44,669 nt of DNA from Candidatus Woesearchaeota archaeon (lineage in GTDB: Archaea > Nanoarchaeota > Nanoarchaeia > Woesearchaeales > JAGVZT01): assembly GCA_017608295.1 (NCBI GenBank), contig JAFCGF010000014.1, positions 1 through 44,669 of the forward strand. Reading direction: 5' to 3'. The stretch's first letter is position 1. Each line of letters begins with the position of its first letter. The position numbers and the translations under genes were made by a program. This document shows positions 24,258-33,339 of the stretch, in pieces. The notes beneath the pieces are model-generated. The model was given only the letters and a program-made list of their open reading frames with translations. It was not told where the DNA came from and did not search any database.

Positions 24258-27200
24258 TTATCTGCTTTCCCATTTATTACGTATGTCCGAAAACTCTTCG
24301 ATATCATTACAAATGGATTTCCACATTTGCAGAGTTTCTGGTATCGATGAGTCTTTCCTTAAGTAATAGTTGTGTAATGCGTAAGCCAATGATACGGCGA
24401 AAAATCTAACATCCAGACATTTTACAATATCCATGGAAGATAGTTGACTTTGCAAGCTTGTTTCCTCAATCAGAGAGTACAGTCCAAATAATATGTCGTG
24501 TAGTGATTCTTCCGTAATTTTCTCTGGGAAGTCCTTTAAAATACTAATCCCCAATCTCATTGCATTAATTAAACTTGGGGAATGTCTCCATCTTATTGGC
24601 GATACGATATATGAGCATATATCGCCAGGAATCTCTGCTATCTTGTTAGTATTATGTAAAGTAAAAATTTGATAAATAGCATTATATCCATCTCTTATTT
24701 TTTCTTCCTGTTTTGATAATATGGCCAACTCAATTTTGCCAAATACATCCAGCCTTTGTTCAGGAAAAATACAAAGACTGACAGCATGTGTAGCTACACA
24801 TGGTATTTCGTATTTAGAAAGTTCTTTCAGTAAACGACTTAATTCCTCTTTTATTGAAACCTGAGACAATAATCTTGGGATAATAACACAATTTAGTATC
24901 CGAGTGAGATTAGCAAAACGTTTTTTGAACTCATCGCCGGTGCTACCAAAGAATTTGGTATCACTATCCTTTTTAATAAATTCTTTATCCGAATCCCACC
25001 ATTCTAACAGACGATGGAAAATATCAGTAGCTTCTTGTTCAGACCAATCAATTCCTTTGTCAAAGAAAGGACTTTTAGTTGCTCCTATAAGCTCAGAGCA
25101 AAAGGGAATATCTCCGCCTGTTATACTAATTCCTTTTTCTGCTTTTGTCTTTTGTATAGGAAATTTTTCTTTTGCAATATAGTCTTTGAACAAGGATACA
25201 GGGTCAATGTTATTTGGATGAGGTAAGGACTTTAGGAATGCAAACTTATAGAAGTCTGTATTCTTGGGAAAACCTGTTGGCTCATCGGTCTGGGACCAAA
25301 GGGCTTCAGAAAATTCTTTGACTTGGTTTTCATTTAAAAGGTTAAGTTTGTACAACTCGGCGATCCTACAAATTGCTCTTTTCCGCTTCTCGGAATCGTT
25401 AGAACCCGCTTTGTGCAATAAGGAATTGATGATACTTTGTTTAATTTGAATTTCTTTACATTTCGCCACACATTCCCTATCTATCGCAATAATGTTGAAT
25501 GGCTCCAGATACTCGTCTTTTGTGATAAGATTTAGATCGTTAGGGATTGGAAACTCTAACAATAGTGGCAGTCTTGTGTATTGTTCCACCACAGAATAGG
25601 AACCAAGCAATCTCTTGATTAAGTTTGATATTCCTTTGTATTTATGTCTGTGGCCTGATGAATAGGTTTCTTTTAAGAAATTAAGTAGTTTATCTTTCAT
25701 ATTAGTTGAACACTTAACGCACAGCCGCGAAAGAGCTTCCGGTATCACAACAGCCAAAACAACACCAAAATTACCTCTATGAAAATGGTCTCCCTTTTCT
25801 ATTTCTGTTTGAGAACTCTGAAGAATCTGCAAGTACTCTTCAATGAAGAGGTCAATTTGTTTGGAAGACGTGTTATAAATAGATTCACGACTGAATATGG
25901 TATTAGCAATTGCTGAATCACCAATTCTTACAAAAGTTGCAAATGATAAATAAGGTGAATAACTGACAATTCGTTTCAATGCTCCTTTTGCGGACTTTTT
26001 GCAAAAAGTAAACATTGGTATTCTAAACGGAATTCCGGCTTCTTCGCAGTACCGCAAAAATGAGTAAGCAGCTAATGCCTCTGTATCTGTTCCACCTACA
26101 TGACGTATTGTTCTAACTCTTCCAATATCAAATTCATGTTTTTCGCTAGTGGTAGGCGTATAAACTGGGTCTCGTTCCAAGCTCCTTTCAAATAATTTTA
26201 CCTCATTCCACGGATCACATTTATATTGTTTAAGTGAATTCCATCGTTCATTAAATATTTCCCTGATTTCTTCTCGCTCTTCAGATTGACTATGTCTAAG
26301 CATTTTTGCGTCTTTGACATATCGTAACAAAAGCATCACATAAGATTCTCTTGAAACAAATGAATAATCGTTTAAGACTGGAGAGAGATTGAGCTGTTTT
26401 CTGATGATACTTAATGACTTCTCTAGTATTTTCTCGGCCTCATTAATGTCACCTAATTCGGCAATTAATGCAGCTCGCTTAGCCTCCCAAAATGGAAGTG
26501 ATTCATTAACAGGCCATAATTTGATTTGTTCCCTAATATTGTCTATTTTCAATGAAAATAACGCATAAAGACAGCGTTCATAATGTACTTGTGCAATCAA
26601 ATCAGCCGATATAATTGAATATAGTTTCTGTATTCGATTGTTTATGATTTCCCATTCTTTATGAAGCCCTTCTTCGCGATAAAAACGTATCATCGAAATA
26701 TGAAGTTCAAGCCATTTTCTTTCAATTTCTTTCCAGTTTAAATTTTTATGTGCTTTATCATTCTTTACGACTGAAGCAGTTTCTATGGTTAAGATGGCAG
26801 GATATGGATTATACTTTTCGACAATTGATTTATAAGTATCAATGTTGTTATCGAAAATTGGACAAAGACACTTTTCCAGACGCCAGTTTAGCTCATAAAT
26901 AAACTCAATATCCTGGGGTGTTTTTAGTTTATCACAATAGGATTGAATGTTTGTCCAGGCTTGTGTAAAAATCCATAATGACTTGCGACGATCTTCGGGA
27001 AGAATAGCCCAATTAGGATATGATTTCCTTTTGTTTTTCCATTCATTGATAATATCTTTTAGTTGCTGATTAATCTCTTTCTGGGAATCTGGACACATAA
27101 ACTTTTGCTTAATGGGCCATCCGAGTTTATTGTCGTTTTTCTTAGAGCGAAGATAGTCCAAAAAAACAGTGAGTGCTTTTGCATGGTCACCATTAACATC

Positions 27201-27998
27201 AGGGCAAACAGACATGTCGATTAGGGCAATATTTCGTTGTTCTAAAAGTTTTTTCTGTGCGTCCGACAAATCAAATATTCCTATGAGAAACATCTTAGGA
27301 GAGTTGCCTTTTCCTAAGTTATCTCGAATCCAACCTATCCATTGGAGAAAGTTAGGGTCATTACCGGAAAATCCAATAAGACAAAGTGTATTTTCTAAAA
27401 GCGATTGTTGAACAGTATTAACAAAAGGAGCAAAACATCTTGGGTATTTACGGTAGTCTTCTTCTGTAATAATAAAAGGACGTTCAGAAGGGAAACTGCC
27501 ATGCAACTTGATAATTCTTGGCTTTTCAGAACAAACCAAGTCTTCCTTATTTATAACGATGTCAAATTTTTGGGACTCAACATTAACACAAGCTCGTTCT
27601 AAAAGTGTATCGTAATTGGTAGTGAAAACGTCAGTCCAAGGTAATTCCAATAACTTAGTGTGTAAGTGAGATGGTTCGCATTCCTCGTCGGGAATACTTG
27701 AACGCAATATTTGATTTAGGGTTGGCCGGCCAAAAGCAGCTTGTACTTCATCAGCCAGTTTAAGCACATTTAGGTAGCGATTGTTGCTGCCAGGTAATTT
27801 CCCGTGAATCTTTTCGTAAAAAGTATCCCCAAGTTGATTCCAGTCGGGGAAACTTTTTTGTGAAGTGGATTCAGTTTTAGCATTTCTACTGAATCCAGCC
27901 CCTATCATCACTGCAGCATGACCCATCCACAGCCTTTCGGCAATTTCATTTAAGTATGATGTTATTTCATCTGCAATTACAGGCGTTTTATTTTTCAT
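24258..27998 (-). CDS. Large SIR2-domain (NADase-type) defense protein
   Basis: A 1,246-residue protein. The N-terminal SIR2 domain (about 25-290) shows MIGAGFSRN (Gly33-Ser37), TTNYDTLLERA, KLHGSF with the likely catalytic His, and LIGFSGNDPNF. The remaining ~950 residues are helical and have no recognised motif, as in the long sensor halves of defense-associated sirtuins (DSR-type). Members of that group deplete NAD+ on phage infection, and the same role is inferred here. ATG 27998 is chosen because GAGGA lies about 8 bases upstream, whereas the in-frame TTG at 28013 lacks one. It is a single-gene unit with its own promoter containing an operator-like palindrome, convergent with the five-gene operon. 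Confidence 0.85.
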   Translation of the reverse strand: MKNKTPVIADEITSYLNEIAERLWMGHAAVMIGAGFSRNAKTESTSQKSFPDWNQLGDTFYEKIHGKLPGSNNRYLNVLKLADEVQAAFGRPTLNQILRSSIPDEECEPSHLHTKLLELPWTDVFTTNYDTLLERACVNVESQKFDIVINKEDLVCSEKPRIIKLHGSFPSERPFIITEEDYRKYPRCFAPFVNTVQQSLLENTLCLIGFSGNDPNFLQWIGWIRDNLGKGNSPKMFLIGIFDLSDAQKKLLEQRNIALIDMSVCPDVNGDHAKALTVFLDYLRSKKNDNKLGWPIKQKFMCPDSQKEINQQLKDIINEWKNKRKSYPNWAILPEDRRKSLWIFTQAWTNIQSYCDKLKTPQDIEFIYELNWRLEKCLCPIFDNNIDTYKSIVEKYNPYPAILTIETASVVKNDKAHKNLNWKEIERKWLELHISMIRFYREEGLHKEWEIINNRIQKLYSIISADLIAQVHYERCLYALFSLKIDNIREQIKLWPVNESLPFWEAKRAALIAELGDINEAEKILEKSLSIIRKQLNLSPVLNDYSFVSRESYVMLLLRYVKDAKMLRHSQSEEREEIREIFNERWNSLKQYKCDPWNEVKLFERSLERDPVYTPTTSEKHEFDIGRVRTIRHVGGTDTEALAAYSFLRYCEEAGIPFRIPMFTFCKKSAKGALKRIVSYSPYLSFATFVRIGDSAIANTIFSRESIYNTSSKQIDLFIEEYLQILQSSQTEIEKGDHFHRGNFGVVLAVVIPEALSRLCVKCSTNMKDKLLNFLKETYSSGHRHKYKGISNLIKRLLGSYSVVEQYTRLPLLLEFPIPNDLNLITKDEYLEPFNIIAIDRECVAKCKEIQIKQSIINSLLHKAGSNDSEKRKRAICRIAELYKLNLLNENQVKEFSEALWSQTDEPTGFPKNTDFYKFAFLKSLPHPNNIDPVSLFKDYIAKEKFPIQKTKAEKGISITGGDIPFCSELIGATKSPFFDKGIDWSEQEATDIFHRLLEWWDSDKEFIKKDSDTKFFGSTGDEFKKRFANLTRILNCVIIPRLLSQVSIKEELSRLLKELSKYEIPCVATHAVSLCIFPEQRLDVFGKIELAILSKQEEKIRDGYNAIYQIFTLHNTNKIAEIPGDICSYIVSPIRWRHSPSLINAMRLGISILKDFPEKITEESLHDILFGLYSLIEETSLQSQLSSMDIVKCLDVRFFAVSLAYALHNYYLRKDSSIPETLQMWKSICNDIEEFSDIRNKWESR

Positions 27999-28037
27999 TT
28001 GCTCGTTCCTCAATTAATCCTTTATCTTCGAACAAGT

Positions 28038-28065
28038 ATTATACATATTTCATGTATAATCTCAA
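28038..28065 (-). promoter_or_regulatory. SIR2 gene promoter with an operator-like palindrome
   Basis: On the minus strand, TTGAGA (28060-28065) and TATAAT (28038-28043) are 16 bases apart and lie 40 bases before the SIR2 start codon. The same bases form a perfect inverted repeat: ATTATACAT at 28038-28046 and ATGTATAAT at 28052-28060, with a 5-base spacer. The palindrome fills the -10 box and spacer, an ideal place for a dimeric repressor to block transcription. Confidence 0.6.
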
Positions 28066-28300
28066 ACTGGTAAATAATAACACCCGTCCGGATAGTTATA
28101 GTTGATATATACATCTTTATGGTAAGCCCTTCTTGAAGGTGGCGGAAAGTTGAGGATTTGGAGTTGATCGTCCGGACCGAGGTAAAGAGACCAAAGTCAA
28201 GGTCCCGAAATTGGTTCATTTCCAATAAAGCTCGGATTCCAAGCAGCCGATAATAAATTCGTAGAGGGAAATGAGTATCATCCACAATTAAGTGTAATAA

Positions 28301-29071
28301 ATGGTTAAGATGCAGAACTTTAAAAACAAAGTTGCATTGGTGACAGGTGGTAGTTCAGGCATTGGCAGAGCATCAGCTATCGCTTTAGCCAAAACTGGAG
28401 CGACAGTCGTTATTGCAGATATAGACAATTCCGGTGGCGAAAAAACCGCCCAAGAAATAAAGGGGCTATGTGGAGAAGCCGAATTTGTAAAGACAAACGT
28501 TTCAAAAGCCAATGATGTCGAACGGCTGATTCAAAAAATTGTCAGAACCTATGGAAGGCTAGACTGTGCCCACAATAATGTAGGAATCGAAGGAGAAAAA
28601 GCAAAGACCGCTGACTGTAGCGAAGAGAATTGGGACAATGTTATTCAAACAAATCTGAAATCAATATGGTTGTGCATGAAGTATGAAATCAATCAAATGA
28701 GTAAGCAAAATAATGGTGTTATTGTAAACACCTCCTCTGTCTATGGCGTGGTTGGTTCCGAAAGAGGGATGTCAGCGTATGTAGCTAGCAAACACGGCAT
28801 TATTGGGCTGACAAAAACGGCGGCATTGGAGTATGCTGGGTTAGGTATAAGAGTAAATGCAGTGTGCCCGGGTGCTATAGACACACCTTTTAGGCAAAGA
28901 CTTGTTGGAAGCAATTGCAAAGAAGAATTTAACAGTTGTACACGATACCCTATTGGACGAATCGGCAAGGCAGAAGAAGTAGCCAGTGCGGTTGTGTGGT
29001 TATGTTCAGATGAGTCAACATATATCACTGGCAGTTTGATAGTAATTGATGGAGGGCTTACTGCAAGATAG
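28301..29071 (+). CDS. Short-chain dehydrogenase/reductase (SDR)
   Basis: A 256-residue classical SDR oxidoreductase using NAD(P)H. The cofactor motif TGGSSGIG is near residues 15-22, NNVG (in place of the usual NNAG) is near 91-94, the catalytic Ser is in NTSSVYG, and YVASK carries the Tyr and Lys. PGAIDTPF and the C-terminal YITGSLIVIDGG are typical. The substrate cannot be told. A nearby second ATG (28310) is possible, and neither start has a clear ribosome binding site. It follows the divergent SIR2 gene by 300 bases. A metabolic gene inside a defense island is odd: it may be cargo, or the chromosomal background between two islands. Confidence 0.9.
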   Translation: MVKMQNFKNKVALVTGGSSGIGRASAIALAKTGATVVIADIDNSGGEKTAQEIKGLCGEAEFVKTNVSKANDVERLIQKIVRTYGRLDCAHNNVGIEGEKAKTADCSEENWDNVIQTNLKSIWLCMKYEINQMSKQNNGVIVNTSSVYGVVGSERGMSAYVASKHGIIGLTKTAALEYAGLGIRVNAVCPGAIDTPFRQRLVGSNCKEEFNSCTRYPIGRIGKAEEVASAVVWLCSDESTYITGSLIVIDGGLTAR

Positions 29072-29104
29072 AAAAGGCTAATTTTGAAAGAAGGTTTATG
29101 CAAG

Positions 29105-29638
29105 ATGTCAAATAGTTTGGAATTGAAAGATCAAATGGAATATGCGTGGAACTATTTTAAGTTACATGCAGGACAGAGAATGTCATTGTTCAACTTCTTT
29201 GTTGTTATGTCAGCCCTCTTAACTGGGGGTTTAGTAAGAAGTTTAAATAATGATTTTGAATATCCATTTATTGGCTTAGTCTTAGGGTTAGGACTAATGG
29301 TAGTTTCTTTTGTATTTTGGAAGCTTGACCAGCGCGTCCACTATCTAATTAAACATGCAGAAACTGCTTTAAAGAAAATAGAGAGTTGTTTGCTTGTCGA
29401 AGAAGAATCCAAAGATAATCCCTTGGCTCTTTTTTCTGCTGAAGAAAACAAAACAGAAAAGCTTCAAAAAGGGACATCATGGAAATTTTGGAATTTGCAC
29501 ATGCATTACTCCAAATGCTTCGAGTTGGTATACGTAGCATTTGCAGCTATTGGATTCATTGGGATGATTTTAGCAATCTGGAAATTAATCGTCCACTTTT
29601 TGTCAAACGCACTACAAATTTTAATGGACTCAATGTAA
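29105..29638 (+). CDS. Membrane protein with three predicted helices
   Basis: A 177-residue protein, start at ATG 29105 (GAAGG about 10 bases upstream; TTG 29084 is an alternative). An N-terminal helix WNYFKLHAGQRMSLFNFF leads into a first membrane segment (FNFFVVMSALLTGGLV). The second is GLVLGLGLMVVSFVFW, and a third lies near the C-terminus (ELVYVAFAAIGFIGMILAIW). Between the second and third is a charged cytoplasmic segment. The W-x-Y-F-x-x-H-A-x-Q-R pattern is shared by small membrane proteins that I recall near conflict genes, but no function is established. It follows the SDR gene by 33 bases on the same strand and may be co-transcribed. Confidence 0.75.
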   Translation: MSNSLELKDQMEYAWNYFKLHAGQRMSLFNFFVVMSALLTGGLVRSLNNDFEYPFIGLVLGLGLMVVSFVFWKLDQRVHYLIKHAETALKKIESCLLVEEESKDNPLALFSAEENKTEKLQKGTSWKFWNLHMHYSKCFELVYVAFAAIGFIGMILAIWKLIVHFLSNALQILMDSM

Positions 29639-29826
29639 GAATATTACCGTCAAGGCAGTAGTGCAGCAATTCCTCGATGAGATAGCCGCAGAGCTTGTTA
29701 AGATGTACTAGCCACTACTTCATTTGACAGATGCTACAATTTATTGGCCAAGTATGCTTGTTTACTTGTTCTTAATGAGTTCCCCAATCTCGATGGTTGT
29801 TATCTAGGGGATTTATGGAATAGTTA

Positions 29827-30282
29827 TTACATAAGAATTGGCAATCCTGCTGGCGTCCCTCCGTCTAACACAAGGAGAGAAAAGTAACCGGCACCTAAGC
29901 CACTCAGAGTACCAGTGGCGATATGAAGCATTATCTCTGCCAGAAGGTACAGAAACTCATCAAAACCACTCAGAACACCCAGCCCCCTCACTCGTCGGTA
30001 ACACTCTGTTTTCGAGCGGCACAATTCTTCCCATTTTTCAAGTAGCTTATAACTTCCAATCCCGATAACAGTGCTTGTGGCAGCAGAATGTGCTAGTTGG
30101 AGATGCCCTGGATATGATGCTGGTTCAATTACATCCGGGAGTCGGCCACCAATATAACCGCCCAAACTCCCGCCAATTACCTCTAACAGCATATTCAGCG
30201 GTTCTTGTTCGCGAGCTCTGTACGCTGCAACTCCACAACCGGCTAAAGTCCCGATTGTCACGTGTGTTTGCCTATTTGACAT
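29827..30282 (-). CDS. YdjM-like membrane-bound hydrolase homologue
   Basis: A 151-residue protein resembling the YdjM/DUF457 family of membrane-associated, metal-dependent hydrolase-like proteins. Near the N-terminus are HVTIGTLAGCGVAAY and the LPDVIEP..PGHLQLAHSAA motif, whose His and Asp residues are the proposed metal ligands. Further hydrophobic stretches follow (GTLSGLGAGYFSLLVLDGG). AGAAGGA lies upstream of the ATG. It is followed on the other side by a small basic protein gene on the same strand, 94 bases upstream. Enzyme activity for this family is not well established. Confidence 0.6.
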   Translation of the reverse strand: MSNRQTHVTIGTLAGCGVAAYRAREQEPLNMLLEVIGGSLGGYIGGRLPDVIEPASYPGHLQLAHSAATSTVIGIGSYKLLEKWEELCRSKTECYRRVRGLGVLSGFDEFLYLLAEIMLHIATGTLSGLGAGYFSLLVLDGGTPAGLPILM

Positions 30283-30376
30283 AAGCTCTCAAATCCTTCT
30301 TTGCTAGACTATTTGATCAGACAGGATACCGATTTCAGTCGTGTCCTCACGGTCATGTTATAATCCGCAATCGAAG

Positions 30377-30673
30377 TCAGGCTTTCTTACGTTTGGTTTT
30401 TGCAAGATTTGTCACCGTTACATTCATATTCTTTTGGCGAGCGACCTGAACAGCTTTATCCATGTCTTTCTGAGGAACGCGAAGAATCTTATTCTTGTTC
30501 CTCTGTGTTTTAAGTCTTGAGAGTGCTTGGCGAAGCTTCTGAGGATTTCCTCCACGTTCCACTTCAATTGCATGTTTGCCTCGTATAGCATCAAGACGAC
30601 GGCCGCGAGAAATTGGAACTTCTGTTCGTGCAGCACTCCCTTTGCCTTTTTTGTGAGATCTACTTTCAGGCAT
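30377..30673 (-). CDS. Small basic conserved protein (MPESRSHKKGKG family)
   Basis: A 98-residue, very basic protein with an excellent ribosome binding site (AAAGGAG, 6 bases before the ATG). The N-terminus (MPESRSHKKGKGSAART), a GRRLDA..G..A.EVERGG segment, a helix PQKLRQALSRLKTQ and a C-terminal NKILRVPQKDMDKAVQVAR give it a layout I recognise from short conserved proteins of archaea and diverse bacteria with no assigned function. The charge suggests nucleic-acid binding. It probably forms a transcription unit with the YdjM-like gene downstream. Confidence 0.75.
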   Translation of the reverse strand: MPESRSHKKGKGSAARTEVPISRGRRLDAIRGKHAIEVERGGNPQKLRQALSRLKTQRNKNKILRVPQKDMDKAVQVARQKNMNVTVTNLAKTKRKKA

Positions 30674-30787
30674 GTTCGACTCCTTTCATTAGCTTTATAA
30701 GCAGCCTATATGTTTCCCTATACGCGAACCCTTTTCTGGTCTTCAGGCTTCGAATTTTACAGCAAACTTGGATATTTTTCAAACAAT

Positions 30788-30979
30788 TTATCTCCTATTA
30801 GCTATTTGTTTGGAATCCATCATCAACAACGCCAGTGCATTAAACATATTTTTAATGAAACCTCTCTTTTCAGGCTTATCTTCAGACCTGTGGTCCTGGG
30901 AGCTGAGGCGGGTTTGAGGGAATATTTTTTTAGATTTTCCAAAAAAAGCATCAATATTTCGTGGTTCAGAATCGCCCAT
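30788..30979 (-). CDS. Possible small protein upstream of the basic protein gene
   Basis: A 63-codon frame on the same strand as the basic protein gene, beginning MGDSEPRNIDAFFGKSKK and ending MMDSKQIANRR. The composition is plausible for a soluble protein, but no ribosome binding site precedes the ATG, and overlapping frames on both strands are also open. Weak support. The 450-base region from 30674 to 31127 otherwise shows nothing recognisable. Confidence 0.22.
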   Translation of the reverse strand: MGDSEPRNIDAFFGKSKKIFPQTRLSSQDHRSEDKPEKRGFIKNMFNALALLMMDSKQIANRR

Positions 30980-31127
30980 ATATATATAAGAGGTAGTCCA
31001 TTTGTATTAGATGCTGCTTTAGGAAATCCCATGTAAACAGAAGAAAGTAGATTAAGGTAAGTGATTGCTATCCTTTGACATAGTGCAATTCAGCAGATGT
31101 GACGATGACTTAGACAGAAATGACCAT

Positions 31128-32165
31128 ATGATATATGGAATGGAAATTAGACGATTGTCATTTTTTTTAGCCATAAGCTGTATTTTCTGGGCAGCATCGT
31201 GTAGTTTGGGATCAACTCAAAACTGGAACAGTTGGTTTAGTCATTTCACTGGTATAAACCAAACGAATATTTCACACACAGCAGACAACAGTTTGCATTC
31301 ACAAGGTAAGATAACACCTCCCAACAGCCTCAATCCGAAATTAGCTGACTGGTTGACAATTTCTGCAAATCTTGAGTCTGCTTACCGGAACACTAACTTC
31401 AACAGTTCTGGACATCACACTGTCCTTTCTCAGGGAGATAGCCGTCTTGAGTTTTGGATGCCTCCCGGCAGAGATAAGTTTTCTTGGGGTTCTTACATTC
31501 GTTTTGCCGGATTGACAAGTGATCGTTCACCGGCCTGGGAAAACGCATGGCTAGCTCAGCCTGGCTACGGTATTAACGTATATCCCTTCAGCGCCGCCGA
31601 TTTCAGAAAGAAAAACCAGAAATCCGCAGATATATTTGGGCCTTTGCGTTTGTTTGCTGAATATAACCAGTTGGACTATTGGGGCTCGGAGAACATTTGG
31701 CGACCTAATGAGCAGGTACGAGCTGGTTCGGATTATTGGAAACAACTTAATGTTAATGACTTAACCAAGCCTATGTGGAGTGAAATTTGGACGGGTTTAA
31801 CTTGGCAATCCGCAAATGAGTTTGACAAGGATTATAACACCTTAACCTTCGGCAATGCGTTGCGTCTCGGTTTCAGAAAACCTGATGCTGGAATCCTCTC
31901 GATGATTACTCCCTATTTGGTGATGGAAAGTTCTCTTAGCGAGAACAAAAAATACTATTGGGACAATAGGTTATTGCTTGGTGGAGGTATCCGTTTTGCT
32001 CCGCCACTGAAGTTTTTACCGCGTGAATGGCAAGCAAATCGTTTCGTAATATTCGCGGAGTATCTTGGTGCCGCTGCCTATTATCGAGATTCGGCCCCAT
32101 CGTCGGTACCAGACCACGATTTTCGCATTGGAATCAGCATAAGCATAGGCGAATGGTTTAGATGA
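31128..32165 (+). CDS. Probable outer-membrane beta-barrel protein
   Basis: A 345-residue exported protein. A signal sequence (LSFFLAISCIFWAASCSLGS) is visible right after the start; the Cys in WAASC makes a lipoprotein possible. ATG 31128 or 31140 are both reasonable, and an upstream TTG at 31065 is not. The mature part is rich in Trp, Tyr and alternating strands. It ends with RFVIFAEYLGAAAYY and DFRIGISISIGEWF, an amphipathic final strand with an aromatic C-terminal residue, typical of outer-membrane barrels. It resembles the C-terminal barrel of NfrA-type (phage N4 adsorption) proteins, from memory only. It is the first of three envelope-type genes on this strand. Confidence 0.65.
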   Translation: MIYGMEIRRLSFFLAISCIFWAASCSLGSTQNWNSWFSHFTGINQTNISHTADNSLHSQGKITPPNSLNPKLADWLTISANLESAYRNTNFNSSGHHTVLSQGDSRLEFWMPPGRDKFSWGSYIRFAGLTSDRSPAWENAWLAQPGYGINVYPFSAADFRKKNQKSADIFGPLRLFAEYNQLDYWGSENIWRPNEQVRAGSDYWKQLNVNDLTKPMWSEIWTGLTWQSANEFDKDYNTLTFGNALRLGFRKPDAGILSMITPYLVMESSLSENKKYYWDNRLLLGGGIRFAPPLKFLPREWQANRFVIFAEYLGAAAYYRDSAPSSVPDHDFRIGISISIGEWFR

Positions 32166-32246
32166 TGGTATTTCGCAGTCGGATGCTTTCGCACTACGAA
32201 TTTTGTCAAGAACCAAATATAGTTGGATTTTTCGAAGGGGAATTTG

Positions 32247-33266
32247 ATGGATGAGCGTAATGATCCAATACCTGAAACAACATCTCAGGAAATGTATGAA
32301 CTCCTGAAGATTCAGGCTCTCGAAAGCATTAAAGCCGACTTGTTAGCCTGGGCAAAGAGGCGATTCTGGATCGTTGCTTTAGTTTTAGCTGGAGTAGGTT
32401 ACTTCGGAGGATCTAATTTGATCGAGATAGCTTTACAAAAAAGAGTACAACATGAATTAGATCGTATGAGAGATGTAACTCAACAGACTGAGCTTGCAGG
32501 CAGGCTTGCGGAGGAACGCGCAGAGGCCGCGACCACCACAGCAAGGGAAGCGGACGAACAAGCCAAGGCTTACACAAAGACCGTTTCTGAGCTTCAGCAG
32601 GAGATCAATTCGCTCAAGAAGAGTGCGCAGGTAATAACCGAACGTTACCTCGAGCTTGATGGTGAAGCTGGGAATATCAGAGGTATTATTGTAAAGGATA
32701 TCAACGGTTTGAGAGTAAGGCTGGAAAGTATCGAGGGATTTGTAGCTAAATTAGCGAAAGAAACAGTAGGAGTGAGTCCAGACGTGCTTGTTACCTACGA
32801 GACGGAAATTAAAAAGGTGAGGCGTGCGGCAGAAGATATTGAAGAGCAGTTCAAGGAAAATGCTAAATACCGAGTCAACATATATTTCACCGAACGGACA
32901 AAAGATTTATCCGCCAATGTATTTGAGAAACTTATGGAAGTTGGTTACAAAACATCTACTCTAGAGATGGCACAAGCTAGGCAGTTGTTACGAGCTGTTC
33001 AATCGGATGTACCTTTGATTAACATGAGGGCGGCATCTGACCTCAGTACACTCAAAGTGGATGTAATTACATACACAACCGATGTGCAAAAAAAGGCAGA
33101 GGAGGTTCGAGAACTCCTAGCCCCGCTACTTCAGGTCGAGAGGCTAGAAACACTGCCCAGGCGTGCCTTCGTGGAGAGATTTGGAGATCCATTTCTTGCC
33201 CAAGTTTCTCCAGGCCGTTTTTTTGCGAGTAATCTGATTGAAGTTTATTTGGTTCGAGGAGAATGA
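32247..33266 (+). CDS. Single-pass membrane protein with long coiled coil
   Basis: A 339-residue protein, ATG 32247 with GAAGGGG about 6 bases upstream. A transmembrane segment at about residues 40-58 (FWIVALVLAGVGYFGGSNL) is followed by a coiled coil rich in Ala, Glu and Gln (about 75-140: TELAGRLAEERAEAATTTA). After a second helical part, a C-terminal domain begins at VNIYFTERTKDLSANVFEKL and may be a LytR_C/SPOR-like alpha-beta fold (inference). Topology would put the coiled coil in the periplasm, spanning toward the outer membrane. It sits between the barrel gene and a lipoprotein gene, so the three may form one envelope complex. Confidence 0.7.
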   Translation: MDERNDPIPETTSQEMYELLKIQALESIKADLLAWAKRRFWIVALVLAGVGYFGGSNLIEIALQKRVQHELDRMRDVTQQTELAGRLAEERAEAATTTAREADEQAKAYTKTVSELQQEINSLKKSAQVITERYLELDGEAGNIRGIIVKDINGLRVRLESIEGFVAKLAKETVGVSPDVLVTYETEIKKVRRAAEDIEEQFKENAKYRVNIYFTERTKDLSANVFEKLMEVGYKTSTLEMAQARQLLRAVQSDVPLINMRAASDLSTLKVDVITYTTDVQKKAEEVRELLAPLLQVERLETLPRRAFVERFGDPFLAQVSPGRFFASNLIEVYLVRGE

Positions 33267-33289
33267 TTTGAAAACTGTGTTATTGAATT

Positions 33290-33308
33290 ACCTAAGGTTG
33301 GCTTAGGT
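33290..33308. repeat. Short perfect hairpin between two envelope genes
   Basis: ACCTAAG and CTTAGGT, 7-bp arms around the loop GTTGG, lie between the coiled-coil gene and the lipoprotein gene. No T-run follows, so it is a weak terminator candidate or an mRNA processing/translation element. Confidence 0.4.
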
Positions 33309-33339
33309 GAACATATTTAATCTGATATCGAGGTGCATT

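Noticed and set aside
28022..28285. 87-codon minus-strand frame upstream of the SIR2 gene
   Set aside because: It overlaps the SIR2 promoter and palindrome and has no convincing start or domain.
29639..29711. Short frame ending VQQFLDEIAAELVKMY
   Set aside because: It resembles the C-terminus of a protein but has no start and only about 25 codons. It is at most a gene remnant.
30710..31036. 108-codon plus-strand frame before the barrel gene
   Set aside because: AT-rich, with overlapping frames on both strands and no ribosome binding site.
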